Below are positions 22,549 through 31,480 of a stretch of DNA of 64,000 nucleotides, piece after piece (within the stretch, counting starts at the first letter, position 1; every line of letters starts with the position of its first letter). Source of the DNA: Hypericum androsaemum. Lineage: Eukaryota; Streptophyta; Magnoliopsida; Malpighiales; Hypericaceae. The notes beneath the pieces are model-generated. The model worked only from the letters and a program-made list of their open reading frames with translations, was not told the origin of the DNA and ran no database searches. The DNA lies in contig OZ023198.1 in the NCBI GenBank assembly GCA_963995505.1, forward strand, positions 6,162,558 through 6,226,557. Direction: 5' to 3'. The position numbers and the translations under genes are program-made.

Positions 22549-24255
22549 TGATAGGCGCCGCCGAGCTCCGAGTGTTGTAGCGATGCGATCCTCTACTTCG
22601 AGCCTTTGAGCTCCGATGTTTTGGAGTCGTGTTGGCTTTTTGGAGGAAGAAGACAGACGAACAAGACAGATAAATAGGAACTTCTTTATTGTTTATTCCT
22701 TTTTTTTCTCATTACATGAGTTGTGCTTCACCCTTTATAAAGGGATTGCATCGGAAGAGACAGGGACAAGAATAAGAAAAGACAAACATCTAGATACATG
22801 TAGGGAAAATAAATACTAATAGCTGCAATAAATAAATGCATCGCACAAAACATCCTCCCACCTTCGCGAGACAGCTCGTCCTCGAGCTGAAAATCTGGTT
22901 GTGCGCGCAAACTCGGCTCGACAGTGTCATCGGCAGCCCCATTCTCATCGTCGTAGTCATCGGCCTCAATATGAAAGAGGCGCTGGCAGCGATGCCCCCG
23001 CATATACTGCTCGTCGCAATTATAGCATAACCCCTTTTGTTCTTGATCAGCCATTTCTGTCGGAGATAGACGACGGATGCTTGGTTCTGACGACACGTTC
23101 GTAGTAGTAATGCTTTCCGACGTACGTGAGGTGGTTTTGGTAAGAGTGGCTAATAGGTTTTTAGTATCCGACCGTTGCTTATAGGCTCGGGCCAGGCTCA
23201 TGGCTTCTTGCAGATCCGGTGGATGTAAAAGCTCCATATCTGTTTTGAGCAGATTTGGGAGGCCAGCCATGAAAAGGTCCACCTGGTGTCGGGTTGTCAA
23301 GGGATCGACCCGGCACAGTAATGCTAGGAATTGGGCCTGGTATTACTCCACGGTACTGGGATAAGTCAATCGCGCGAGTTCCCCGAAAAGGTTATTCCGG
23401 GTTGAGGGCCCGAAATGCTGGTGATAGAGTTCTACAAATACTGGCCATGTCGGGATGTCATGGTCTCGCTCTAATTGGTAGAACTAATGCTGAGCGCCCC
23501 CCGTGAGATGAAAAGATGCCAGCCACACTTTATCTTCCTCGGGTGTTCGCTGACCTCGGAAGAACTGCTCACATCGGTTGAGCCACCCAAGCGGGTCTTC
23601 CCTACCGTCAAAGGTAGGAAATTCTAGCTTGTAATAGCAGGGGACCCCCGCTCCTCCTCCGAAGTTTATTTGATTCGAAGGTTGTGAAGGCACGAAAGTG
23701 CGGCCCGCCTGACCTGGGGAGTGAAGTCCCTCCCTGTCCCGGATGAGCGGAGGTCTCCGACCGTGTGAGGTACTCGGCGGTGCTACGGCTACGTCCTTCG
23801 GGGGTCTGTCAAAGAGGCACAATAGTTCCTCTAGTGGGCAGCGGGTGGGCATTTGCTCTAGTGGCTGGCGAGGGCTCCAGCGGGGGTGGGTAGGGCGGCG
23901 GAAGTCCAGAGATGTTGGACCCCTCCTTGGGCACTTCTCCAAGGCCGTGTGTCGCTGGCCGACTTCCTGAAATTTTTGTTTCATCTCCTGCTGTATTTCG
24001 ATGATAACCTTCATGAACTGGGCAAGAGATGGTTCGGCCGCTTCGGTGTTGACGGTGGATATGGTGGGCAGCGGGCTGAGCTCTGATACCTGATTGATAG
24101 GAGCCACCGAGCTCCGAGTGTTGTAGCGATGCGATCCTCTACCTCGAGCCTTTGGGCTCTGATTTTTGGAGCCGTGTTGGCTTTTTGGAGGAAGAAGACA
24201 GACGAACAAGACAGATAAATAGGAATTTCTTTATTGTTTATTCCTTTTTTTTCTC
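22549..24255 (-). mobile_element. Non-autonomous LTR element B
   Basis: The left LTR is 22549-22852 (TGATAGG...AAAACA). The right LTR starts at 24095 (TGATAGG) but stops at about 24255, where A-type LTR sequence takes over. The interior (22853-24094) encodes only gag, on the minus strand. The primer site beside the right LTR reads GGTATCAGAGCTC in sense. Confidence 0.78.
22853..24080 (-). pseudogene. Gag of element B
   Basis: The N-terminal part (frame 23484-24209, sense right to left) has the phrases YKLEFPTFDGREDPLGWL and RTPEEDKVWLASF, homologous to gag of element A. The C-terminal part (22728-23300) has a CCHC zinc knuckle, CYNCDEQYMRGHRC. A frame break lies at about 23300-23485. No protease follows. 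The relatedness to A suggests A and B are deletion derivatives of the same Ty3 family. Confidence 0.75.
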
Positions 24256-24606
24256 CTGCCTGGTTATCTTAGGATTTCAAGGCTTTGAACCTCATCTTCC
24301 TCGCGCCGTAGATATCTCCTAAGTTATCCTAAGATAACGAAGAAGAAGAACATGATAGATAAAAGAACTTCTTTGTTTATTGATTTGATTTTGATTGACC
24401 GATTACATGAGTTGAGTGTCTTTTTATAGGACTAGAATATTAAGGTGCACAAATGAATTCAATGTGTGGAATTAAATGCATTCATGTATGTAAATTAAGA
24501 GACCAAAATGAATCTGACAATCTGATGAACTAAGCATCACGAAGAGATGCATCCTCTTCAGTGATCTCAGCAGCCAGTAGCCCCTTCGTTTTCGGTGCAC
24601 ATAACA
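24256..24606 (-). repeat. A-type LTR, copy 3 (truncated)
   Basis: It begins CTGCCTGG, lacks the first 10 or so bases and about 20 bases after position 15 of the LTR, and then matches the other copies to CATAACA. The junction with element B is abrupt and has no visible target duplication. Confidence 0.78.
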
Positions 24607-25386
24607 TTTCTCCCCTCCTCGAGAAAACCGCTCGTCCTTGAGCTGTAAATCCAGATATGAACAATGAAGTTCTGCCAAAGGTGATACTTCCACCTCCATG
24701 GTGGCCGCCATGAATGGATCCCCGAATATGGCTCCTTGTAGGACACCAACCCTACTTTGTCCCTCTCCGGGGTGCGATGGTCTCTAAAGAGCTGCTCACA
24801 TCTATCCAACCAGGGCAGTGGATCCTCTTTGCCCTCGAGGATTGGGAATTCCAGCTTATAATAGTCAGGAACGATGGCCCCTCTTGGTGTGAACTATTCA
24901 GAGTAGGGAAACAAGTTGGTTCCGTACTGAAGGACTTGGTCACATATAGCGGGCTCTCAACAACTCGGGTTGCCTTGGACAGCTGGTAGTCTTCGTGCTC
25001 CACCTTTTCCTCGGAAGGAGTGAAGATGGTAATAGCTAAGGGAATGGCCTGCGGCAACGGATCGACGGGTGGCGTTGGTACGATGGTGGATTCGCTCAGC
25101 CCTCCGTGGTTCTGTCGAGCAGGCGTAGAAATTTGTAGGACGGTTAGTGGAAGGCGTTTGCCCTAGTCACCAGCGATGACGCCGGCGGAGGAAAAAGAGG
25201 TGGCAGGTCGGAGCTGCCGGCTCCCTCTTCGGGTCGCTTCTCCAAGGTTGTCACTGGCTGATCGATCATGCGAAACCCCTGCCTTAATTCCTGGTGCAGC
25301 TCCATCAAGGCGCGCATGACTTGAGCTCGGGTTGGTTCGGTTGACCCAGCGGACATGGTGGGCAGCGGTTTGGCTTTGATACCAGA
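24607..25386 (-). pseudogene. Interior of element A, copy 2 (truncated gag)
   Basis: This copy matches 21381-22165 closely along its whole length, with small indels that shift the gag frame (frames at 25144-25356, 24752-25057 and 24567-24809). It carries the same deletion junction as copy 1, so the deletion predates the duplication. Confidence 0.72.
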
Positions 25387-25766
25387 TGTTATGAGCCTGC
25401 CTGGCTAAGCAAGTCGTAACTGTGCGCGGTGAGATTTCAAGGCTTTGAACCTTGTCCTCCTCGCGCCGTAGATATCTCCTAAGTTATCCTAAGATAACGA
25501 AGAAGAAGAATATGATAGATAAATGTACTTCTTTGTTTATTGATTTGATTTTGATTGACCGATTACATGAGTTGAGTGTCCTTTTATAGGACTAGAATAT
25601 TAAGAGGCACAAATGAATTCAATGCGTAGAATTAAATGCATTCATGTATGTAAATTAAGAGACCAAAATGAATCCGACAATCTGATGAACTAAGCATTAC
25701 GAACTGATGCATCGTCTTCAGTGATCTCAGCAGCCAGTAGCCCCTTCGTCTTCGGTGCACATAACA
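25387..25766 (-). repeat. A-type LTR, copy 4 (outer right)
   Basis: 380 bp, TGTTATGAGCC...CATAACA, followed by the TSD TGGTG. It is the 5' LTR for the minus-strand reading. Confidence 0.82.
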
Positions 25767-26243
25767 TGGTGGTTTTCAGTTCATTCTGTTTCCATTCCGG
25801 TGGAAGTGGAAGGACTTTCTTTCCATTTGGTTCTTGATATGTTTTGTTCATTGGACCAGTTTTTGCATTGATAATTGATTCGCTTGATGCAGGATATAGA
25901 TGCCTCCAATGAGGAGAAGAACACGCAACTCCATTGGGCGTGCCTGAATGGTCATGTCGGGGTATATGTCGTTACTCTTTTACATCTGAACATTGCGGTG
26001 GCGTTTCTTCGGACACGGGCTTAGCATATTCGAACTGTGCAGGTGGTCTGCTTCTCTCTGTCACACCTGGTCTGTTTAGATTACTATGTTTGTCTTGCTT
26101 GCAATGAATGGTTCATGTGAATGATTTCCAGCCATGAGCGGACCCCGTTGGACGAGGCACTGAGTCAAGGAAAGAATGATGTGATCGAGGCGATCTATGA
26201 ATCCATAGCACAAGTCGAACTGGCCGGTGTGAGAGTTTCTTGA

Positions 26244-27351
26244 GTCGAGTGTGGTGGTTTGATATCAAATCTTGTATGATGATGATGCTCTTTGTAGGTG
26301 TAGATTGCTTTATTTATTTGGCCATCTACTTATATAATGTAGTAAAATTAATATTAACTCTTTCACTACGAAACCTTCAAAATAGTTCAGAAGAGGATTC
26401 CAGTGCATTGTTGTTTGTGCATCCCTTAATTAATTAACCGAACAACCAGCATTGTTTTCGTGAGATTTGGAATTCAAAATGCTCCAATGTTAAATAATTA
26501 TTGGGAGAATTTATGGTGCTCGAACTTTACATATAATTTTTATAAATTAATAACGTCGGAATCATGAATATTGTGAAGTAAGAGTGATGTACTGGAAAAG
26601 TTACTATTTTCCCTTAACATACCGGGGTGTACCGGAAGAGGAGGAGCCGGGAGCCGCTGCCTCTGCGGCGGCCGGGGATGAGACTAGGGTCCACCGGAAG
26701 AGGCAGAGCCGGGAGCCGCCACCGCCGCTGTAGCTGTTGGTGCTATTTTGTGGGCGTTAGGCAAGGAGGAGGCCGTACTGAACACCGCCGCTTTCACTTC
26801 CTGACGGGCCCACTTAACACCGCCGCCGTGGTCGACGGCCCCTACCAGGAGGAGGCTCTCCCAAGCCTGGACCCAACTCCCTCCATCGCCCGCCTTTCCT
26901 TCTCTCTCTCTCTCTTTCTTTTTGAAGCTAAGCCAATGGAGGAAATAGGCATAGTTTTCAAAAGAGTGGCAACAGTAGTAGTTCTTGGAGGAAGAAGAAG
27001 ATGAGAAGAGATAGTCATGTCATGAGAGAAATCTGATGTGGCTGGCCCACGTGGCAGGGTAGGTCAGAGCAAGACGGACAGTTGCCCGGGCCTCTAATTA
27101 ATTTTAATTGTAATAAGTTTATTGATACATTTTAAATCACATGGTACTGACTTAATTTTTTGCGATACCACCAGGTACTTAGGTGGACTCCCATATTAAT
27201 TTGTTGAATTGAGATTTAGTTAGATTTTAATGGAATGAACCATGGTCCATGAAGTTGATGGGCCACCGGCTGGTAATAAATACTAAAAATAAGCCCTACG
27301 CGCGTTTTTGTTTTTGAAAAAGAGTAAAGTCAACAACAACAAAAAAAAAAA
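26244..27351. other. Intergenic stretch, GC-rich island at 26.6-26.9 kb
   Basis: I see no supportable gene. 26620-26730 contains two imperfect copies of a unit built on ACCGGAAGAGG and GAGCCGGGAGCCGC. The open frame 26627-27004 is Arg/Pro-rich and looks like a by-product of that composition. 27030-27350 is AT-rich, ending in an A tract next to the long-TIR element. Confidence 0.4.
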
Positions 27352-28526
27352 GGCAAATTATCCTCATGTCCCTGAGGTTTGGTCACCCTCATCCTAAGGT
27401 TCCTGACTTTTGGAAAATGATTGTCCCGTCCCTAAGTTTTGATGATAATAGACTCTCGGGTCCTTGGAGCCAAAATATTCCATATTCTCCGGCCCCACTT
27501 GAAATGACCAAAATACCCTCCCACTTGGAAAAGATTAATTTACCACCCTTCTCTCTCCCCCTCCTTCTTCTTCAACCATATCTTCATCTTCAACCCTCTT
27601 CCCAAAAAAAACCAATTAAAGTTGGAAGGGAATTTCAACATGGGTTCTTCATTTTCTCCTTCCTCGGTATCAAATACTACACCAAATCCATTTTCTGGGA
27701 ACCTAAAAATCAATGAAGTGTAACCACACAATGAAACCAAACAAAAATCAATGACGAGCAACAAAATCAAAAGCAATGAAACCCACTTCTATCAAACAAA
27801 AACCAACTAAACCCAACGGTGGGGAAGGCTCTCTTCTCCGAGAGGACGACAGAGCTGGACGACGAAGATCAACACACGACGATGAGCAGCACACGGAACA
27901 CGGCGAGCTGACGCTCGTCGGTGAGGTCGAAGACCTTGAATTTTGCATCGTCGAGGCCGGGGAATGGCGAGCTAAAGGACCGACTACCGCCTTTCTGGAC
28001 CTGGGTTGTCGGGGCTGACTACCACTCTAATGCCTGCTGGCCTGGACCTTCGGCCACTAATTTGCGAGGGATTTTAGGGCTTCTTATGAATTAACCAATT
28101 CGGGTGAAAACTTTCGTTGATTTAGGGCTCATGTTCCTCCCCCTCTCTTCTGTCCAGGCTCTTGATTTTTTATGCATTTCCAAGTGTAAATGGTGTTGCT
28201 TGAAGGAAGCGGCGATGGATTGAAACGATGGCTAAGAGAAATTTGGTTTTAGGGTTTTTGGTGAGGAGGAGAAAAATTGATGGTTGTTAACGATGGCTGG
28301 GTTCTTGATGATGACTAGAGTATTTGTCCATTTTTTTAATTTTTTAAGTGGGAGGGGCATTTTAGTCTTTTTAAGTAGGGTATCGCCAGAGAATATGAAA
28401 TATTTTGGCTCTAGGAACCTGGTAGTCTATTATCATCAAAACTTAGGGACGGAATAATATTTTTCCAAAAGTCAGGGACCTTAGGGGGAAGGTGACCAAA
28501 GGCCAGGGACTTGAGAGTAATTTGCC
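27352..28526. mobile_element. Long-TIR DNA element, copy 3
   Basis: The best-preserved member. The left end GGCAAATTATCCTCATGTCC and right end (reverse complement GGCAAATTACTCTCAAGTCC) match, and the arms continue for about 185 bp (27352-27535 and 28340-28526), including CCCTAAGTTTTGATGATA. The flanks are A-rich (27343-27351 all A; 28527-28535 CAAAAAAAC), compatible with but not proof of a 9-bp TSD. The interior shows a short open frame (27776-28018) without recognisable domains. It lies just upstream of the GCP2 pseudogene start. Confidence 0.75.
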
Positions 28527-28982
28527 CAAAAAAACAGCACCTCACCGGCGAAACGAAAGGAGAAGCCAAGTGGGGAGAGAGAGAGAGAGTGAAAGGTAGT
28601 ACGACGCCGCATTGGAACATGGAGAGGCCTTCCTTCTCCTCCAGGTCCCTTCTTTTGTGTGTGTATTTCCTTTTTTTGGTTTGAGATGTTTAGAAAAAGA
28701 AATTTGAATTTGGCTGTTTTGGGGTAGGAGCAGCAAGGAGAATCCCATTGGGTGCTATGACGCTGCTGTTCAGGTACAATATTAGTTAGGGTTTTTTGAC
28801 TTTTCTATTTTTTTTCTTTTGAGAGAGAGAGATGGAGAGGTGAAGAGCGTTGGATGATGATAATGTAGGAGCTGATTGTGATTGATGACTTGATGTGCGC
28901 GTTGGTGGGAGTCCAAGGCCGATACATTTCCATCAATACAGCGGACCACTTCAACATTGCTTTTGAGGTTGACGCTTCCTAT

Positions 28983-30250
28983 TGGGTATGGAGTCTGAGT
29001 ACGAGTGAAGAATTCGAGTGGCTCGAGTAAACAGCCTCGGAGATGGTTCGGGACTTGATCGAATGGATTCGGTGCTCAGGGACACTCGAGGGATCAAAGA
29101 GATGGGTCGAGAAATGAAGCGAAATGAAGAAGTGGTGGCAGAGTTACTGTTCACTTGGCGCTGCCAAGTGTTTTGGCACCTGCTAACTACTGTTCATCCG
29201 AAGGCTACGGACTTGTTCTTTGGGTCCCGCCAGACAGCCCAAAAAGTTGGCATTTGGGTGGACCAAAATGCCCCTCACGACTCTAAATAGTTGCCTAGAT
29301 TGTGGGCACTATAAATACCCATTGTTAGCCTCCAAGAAGGGTTGGCAAAGAGTTGCTCACTTCTCCAAAGAGAAAGAGAGAAGAAGGAGGAAGAAGAAAG
29401 GCCCTCCAAGTGAAGGAGAGGCCAAGTGCCCACTCCTCCAAGTGAAGGAGGAGAAAGAGAAGAAGGTGTGAACCCCTAGAGAAAGGGTTGCCCAACCCTC
29501 CAAGTGAATGAGGGTTGTCCATGGCAAAGTGAGAAGAGGGAAAGAGGAGGAGAAGCTCTCTAAGAAGAGTAGAGTGGCCCATATCCCCCAAGTTGCCCAA
29601 CCCAAGAAGAACGGTTGCCTCCAAGTGAAGGAGATGGAGAAGAGGAAGAAGATCTCTAAGTGAAGGAGGTGGAGGAGAAGAAGACCCAAGAAGAAGGGTT
29701 GTCTCCAAGTGAAGGACAAACCCAAAAAGAAGGGTTAGCCACTCCGAGTGAAGGAGGTGGTGCTCTCAGAGTGAAGGAGAGTTGTCTGAAGTGTTGGTAG
29801 AGCCTAAGTCCAAGGGCCTTGCCAAGAGAAGGGTTAGCCATCCGAGTGAACGAGATGGTGCCATCCGAGTGAATGAGGTGGTGCTCTCCGAGTGAAGGAG
29901 AGTTGGCCCAAAGAGTGGATAGAGCCAAAGTCTAAGGGTTTTGCCAAGAGAGTGAGCTCCCAAGAGTGTGGGTAGCCACTGTGAGAAGAGGAGGAGAGTG
30001 AGTCGAGCGAGGCATCCATTATTGTGAGAGCGAGTGAAGGTCGAGCGTAAAAATAGTGGAATCTCTTCTGGTTTGGAAGACCCCGGATGTAGATCATTGT
30101 CGATCGAACCGGGTAACCAAATTTTTGTGTCCCTCCTTGTACTTTCTTTGTGCTTTGTGCATTGTGTTTCTCGTGGTATCGTGGTTTGCTCGTATATGTG
30201 TTTCCGTTTGCGTTACCTGGATCTACAGGAAGTGGGTAATTTTCCAAACA
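28983..30250 (+). mobile_element. LTR-like insertion in GCP2 exon 3
   Basis: About 1.27 kb separates the codons for EVDAS and MDLALQ, which should be adjacent. The insert begins TGGGTATGG and ends CCAAACA. It has a TATA-like box (TATAAATA, about 29310-29317), a long minisatellite in its middle, and a tail (GAACCGGGTAACC... TTGTGTCCCTCC) that resembles U5 of plant LTRs. No internal element or second LTR is seen, so a solo LTR is the simplest reading. I cannot see a clean 5-bp TSD. Confidence 0.5.
29400..29905. repeat. CTCCAAGTGAAGGAG minisatellite
   Basis: At least eleven imperfect copies of a 15-bp unit CTCCAAGTGAAGGAG, spaced irregularly, with a later subgroup CTCCGAGTGAAGGAG. The unit has short self-complementary arms (CTCC/GGAG). 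It produces spurious Leu/Ser-rich frames on the minus strand. Confidence 0.85.
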
Positions 30251-30721
30251 TTTTCATGGATTTGGCTCTCCAGGTTGCTTTCTCTCTCTGTATCTTGCTC
30301 CTCCTCCTCCTACTCCTTTTGAGCAAACAAACAAATAGGGGGTTGATCTTTGACGGCATCATTGCTGCTATTGTTGCTTTCCAGGAGCTGGCTAACAGAA
30401 TCTTTTCTTTATGCCGCTGCTACGTCGTGATCGACCGCTTTGTTGAGTCAAGGTCACATTTCAACGAGTAATTTTCCAAAAGGGAGTTAATTTCCCCGAC
30501 AATTCCCTGAATGGGGTTCTTGGGGAATATTTTCCTTGTCTGGGGTCGAGCCAGAAACTGCTCGGCGGGCAGCAGTTTAGCCTTCAATGAAACCGCTGTG
30601 GGAGCAGCATTTTCTATTGAAATCGCTCCAAGGGGAGCGTTTTCTGTCAATGGAGCGGCTCGGCTGGGCGGCCCAAAATTCGCTATGGAAAGAAGGAAAA
30701 AAGGAAAAAATTTATACTTTG

Positions 30722-31150
30722 TTCGGAATCGAACCCGAGACCTCCCCTTTTCAGATAATGGGCGTAACCAACCGAGATACAGGAACTCGATGATTTATGA
30801 TTTTCTAATAAATAATAGATTACATAAATAAGGGTTGTATATTTTATAAATTAAAAATATTTGTGATATAAATAAATAATAATATATTGCCAGAAACCGC
30901 TCCATAGGGAGCAGTTTCACTTTTGGCCAGAAATAAATAATAATATTCTGAATTTTTGTATTAAATCGAAATTGAACCTGAGACCTCCCCTTTTCAGATA
31001 AGGGGCGTAACCAACCGAGATACAAGAACTCACTGATTTATGATTTTGTAATAAATAATATAATACATAAATAAGGATTGTATATTATATAAATAAAAAT
31101 ATTTGTGATATAAATAAATAATAATATATTGCCAGAAACTGCTCCATAGG
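30722..31150. repeat. Tandem duplication with tRNA-like segments inside the foldback element
   Basis: A unit of about 243 bp occurs twice in direct orientation (starting near 30728 and 30966). Each begins with a segment that, on the minus strand, reads TATCTCGGTTGGTTACGCCC then GGTCTCGGGTTCGATTCC. This resembles pol III A and B boxes spaced as in a tRNA-derived SINE head. In the second copy the B box is weaker (GGTTCAATTTC). Confidence 0.65.
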
Positions 31151-31480
31151 GAGCGGTTTTACTTTTGGCCAGAAACCGCTCTGTTGTGAGCGGTTTTACT
31201 TTTTGGCCAGAAACTGCTCTACCCGGAGCGGTTTTCTTTACGGCCAGAAACCAAAATTCCTTTCCATTTAATACAAAAATTCAGAATATGCAATATATAC
31301 GAGCCACCGGAACAGTTTTTTATAACTGAATTTTTGTATTAAATGGAAAGAAATTTTGGTTTCTGGCCGTAAAGAAAATCGCTCCGGGTAGAGCGGTTTC
31401 TGGCCAAAAAGTAAAACCGCTCCCAACGGAGCGATTTCTGGCCAAAAGTGGAACCGCTCCCTATGGAGCGGTTCCTGTAT
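31128..31480. repeat. Array of short palindromes (CCGCTC...GAGCGG)
   Basis: Units of about 38-40 bp, GGCCAGAAACCGCTC-n6-GAGCGGTTTTACTTT, repeat at 31130-31250. They recur in inverted orientation at about 31370-31480 around a central spacer, so each unit is a hairpin inside a larger hairpin. Confidence 0.75.

Larger units (their letters stand above)
20992..25766 (-). mobile_element. Composite of non-autonomous LTR elements (A-B-A)
   Basis: The block is flanked by TGGTG at 20987-20991 and 25767-25771, a 5-bp TSD, and is laid out on the minus strand. Element A occurs twice: LTR 20992-21380, interior 21381-22165, LTR 22166-22545, then a partial LTR 24256-24606, interior 24607-25386, LTR 25387-25766. 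Between them lies element B (22549-24255) with its own LTR pair. The two A interiors are about 780-785 bp and nearly identical. All sense-strand primer sites read TGGTATCA-type (initiator Met tRNA). Neither A nor B has protease, RT or integrase, so both depended on another element for movement. Confidence 0.82.
20650..26243 (+). pseudogene. YAR1-like ankyrin repeat gene, broken by retrotransposons
   Basis: Remnants match the small plant ankyrin proteins related to YAR1 (about 145-180 residues). Exon 20911-20954 encodes ALHMAAANGHLDAVE, preceded by an AG acceptor. Exon 25893-25961 encodes DIDASNEEKNTQLHWACLNG. The last exon, 26132-26243, encodes HERTPLDEALSQGKND and ends VELAGVRVS then TGA. 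Between the first and second of these lies a 4.8-kb LTR-element composite. A possible remnant of the first exon (YSMGAVVVEELSAIVVDDW) lies near 20660-20718 but has no start. The pieces that should encode the end of repeat 1 and the middle of repeat 2 are missing, and the first clear exon runs into TAA. I infer a pseudogene. A rescued gene with very short exons hidden in the introns is less likely. Confidence 0.62.

Noticed and set aside
26627..27004. 125-codon Arg/Pro-rich frame
   Set aside because: GC-rich imperfect repeat with no recognisable domain; the composition alone explains the open frame.
29325..29963. Long Leu/Ser-rich frames on the minus strand
   Set aside because: They are translations of the CTCCAAGTGAAGGAG minisatellite inside an LTR-like insert.
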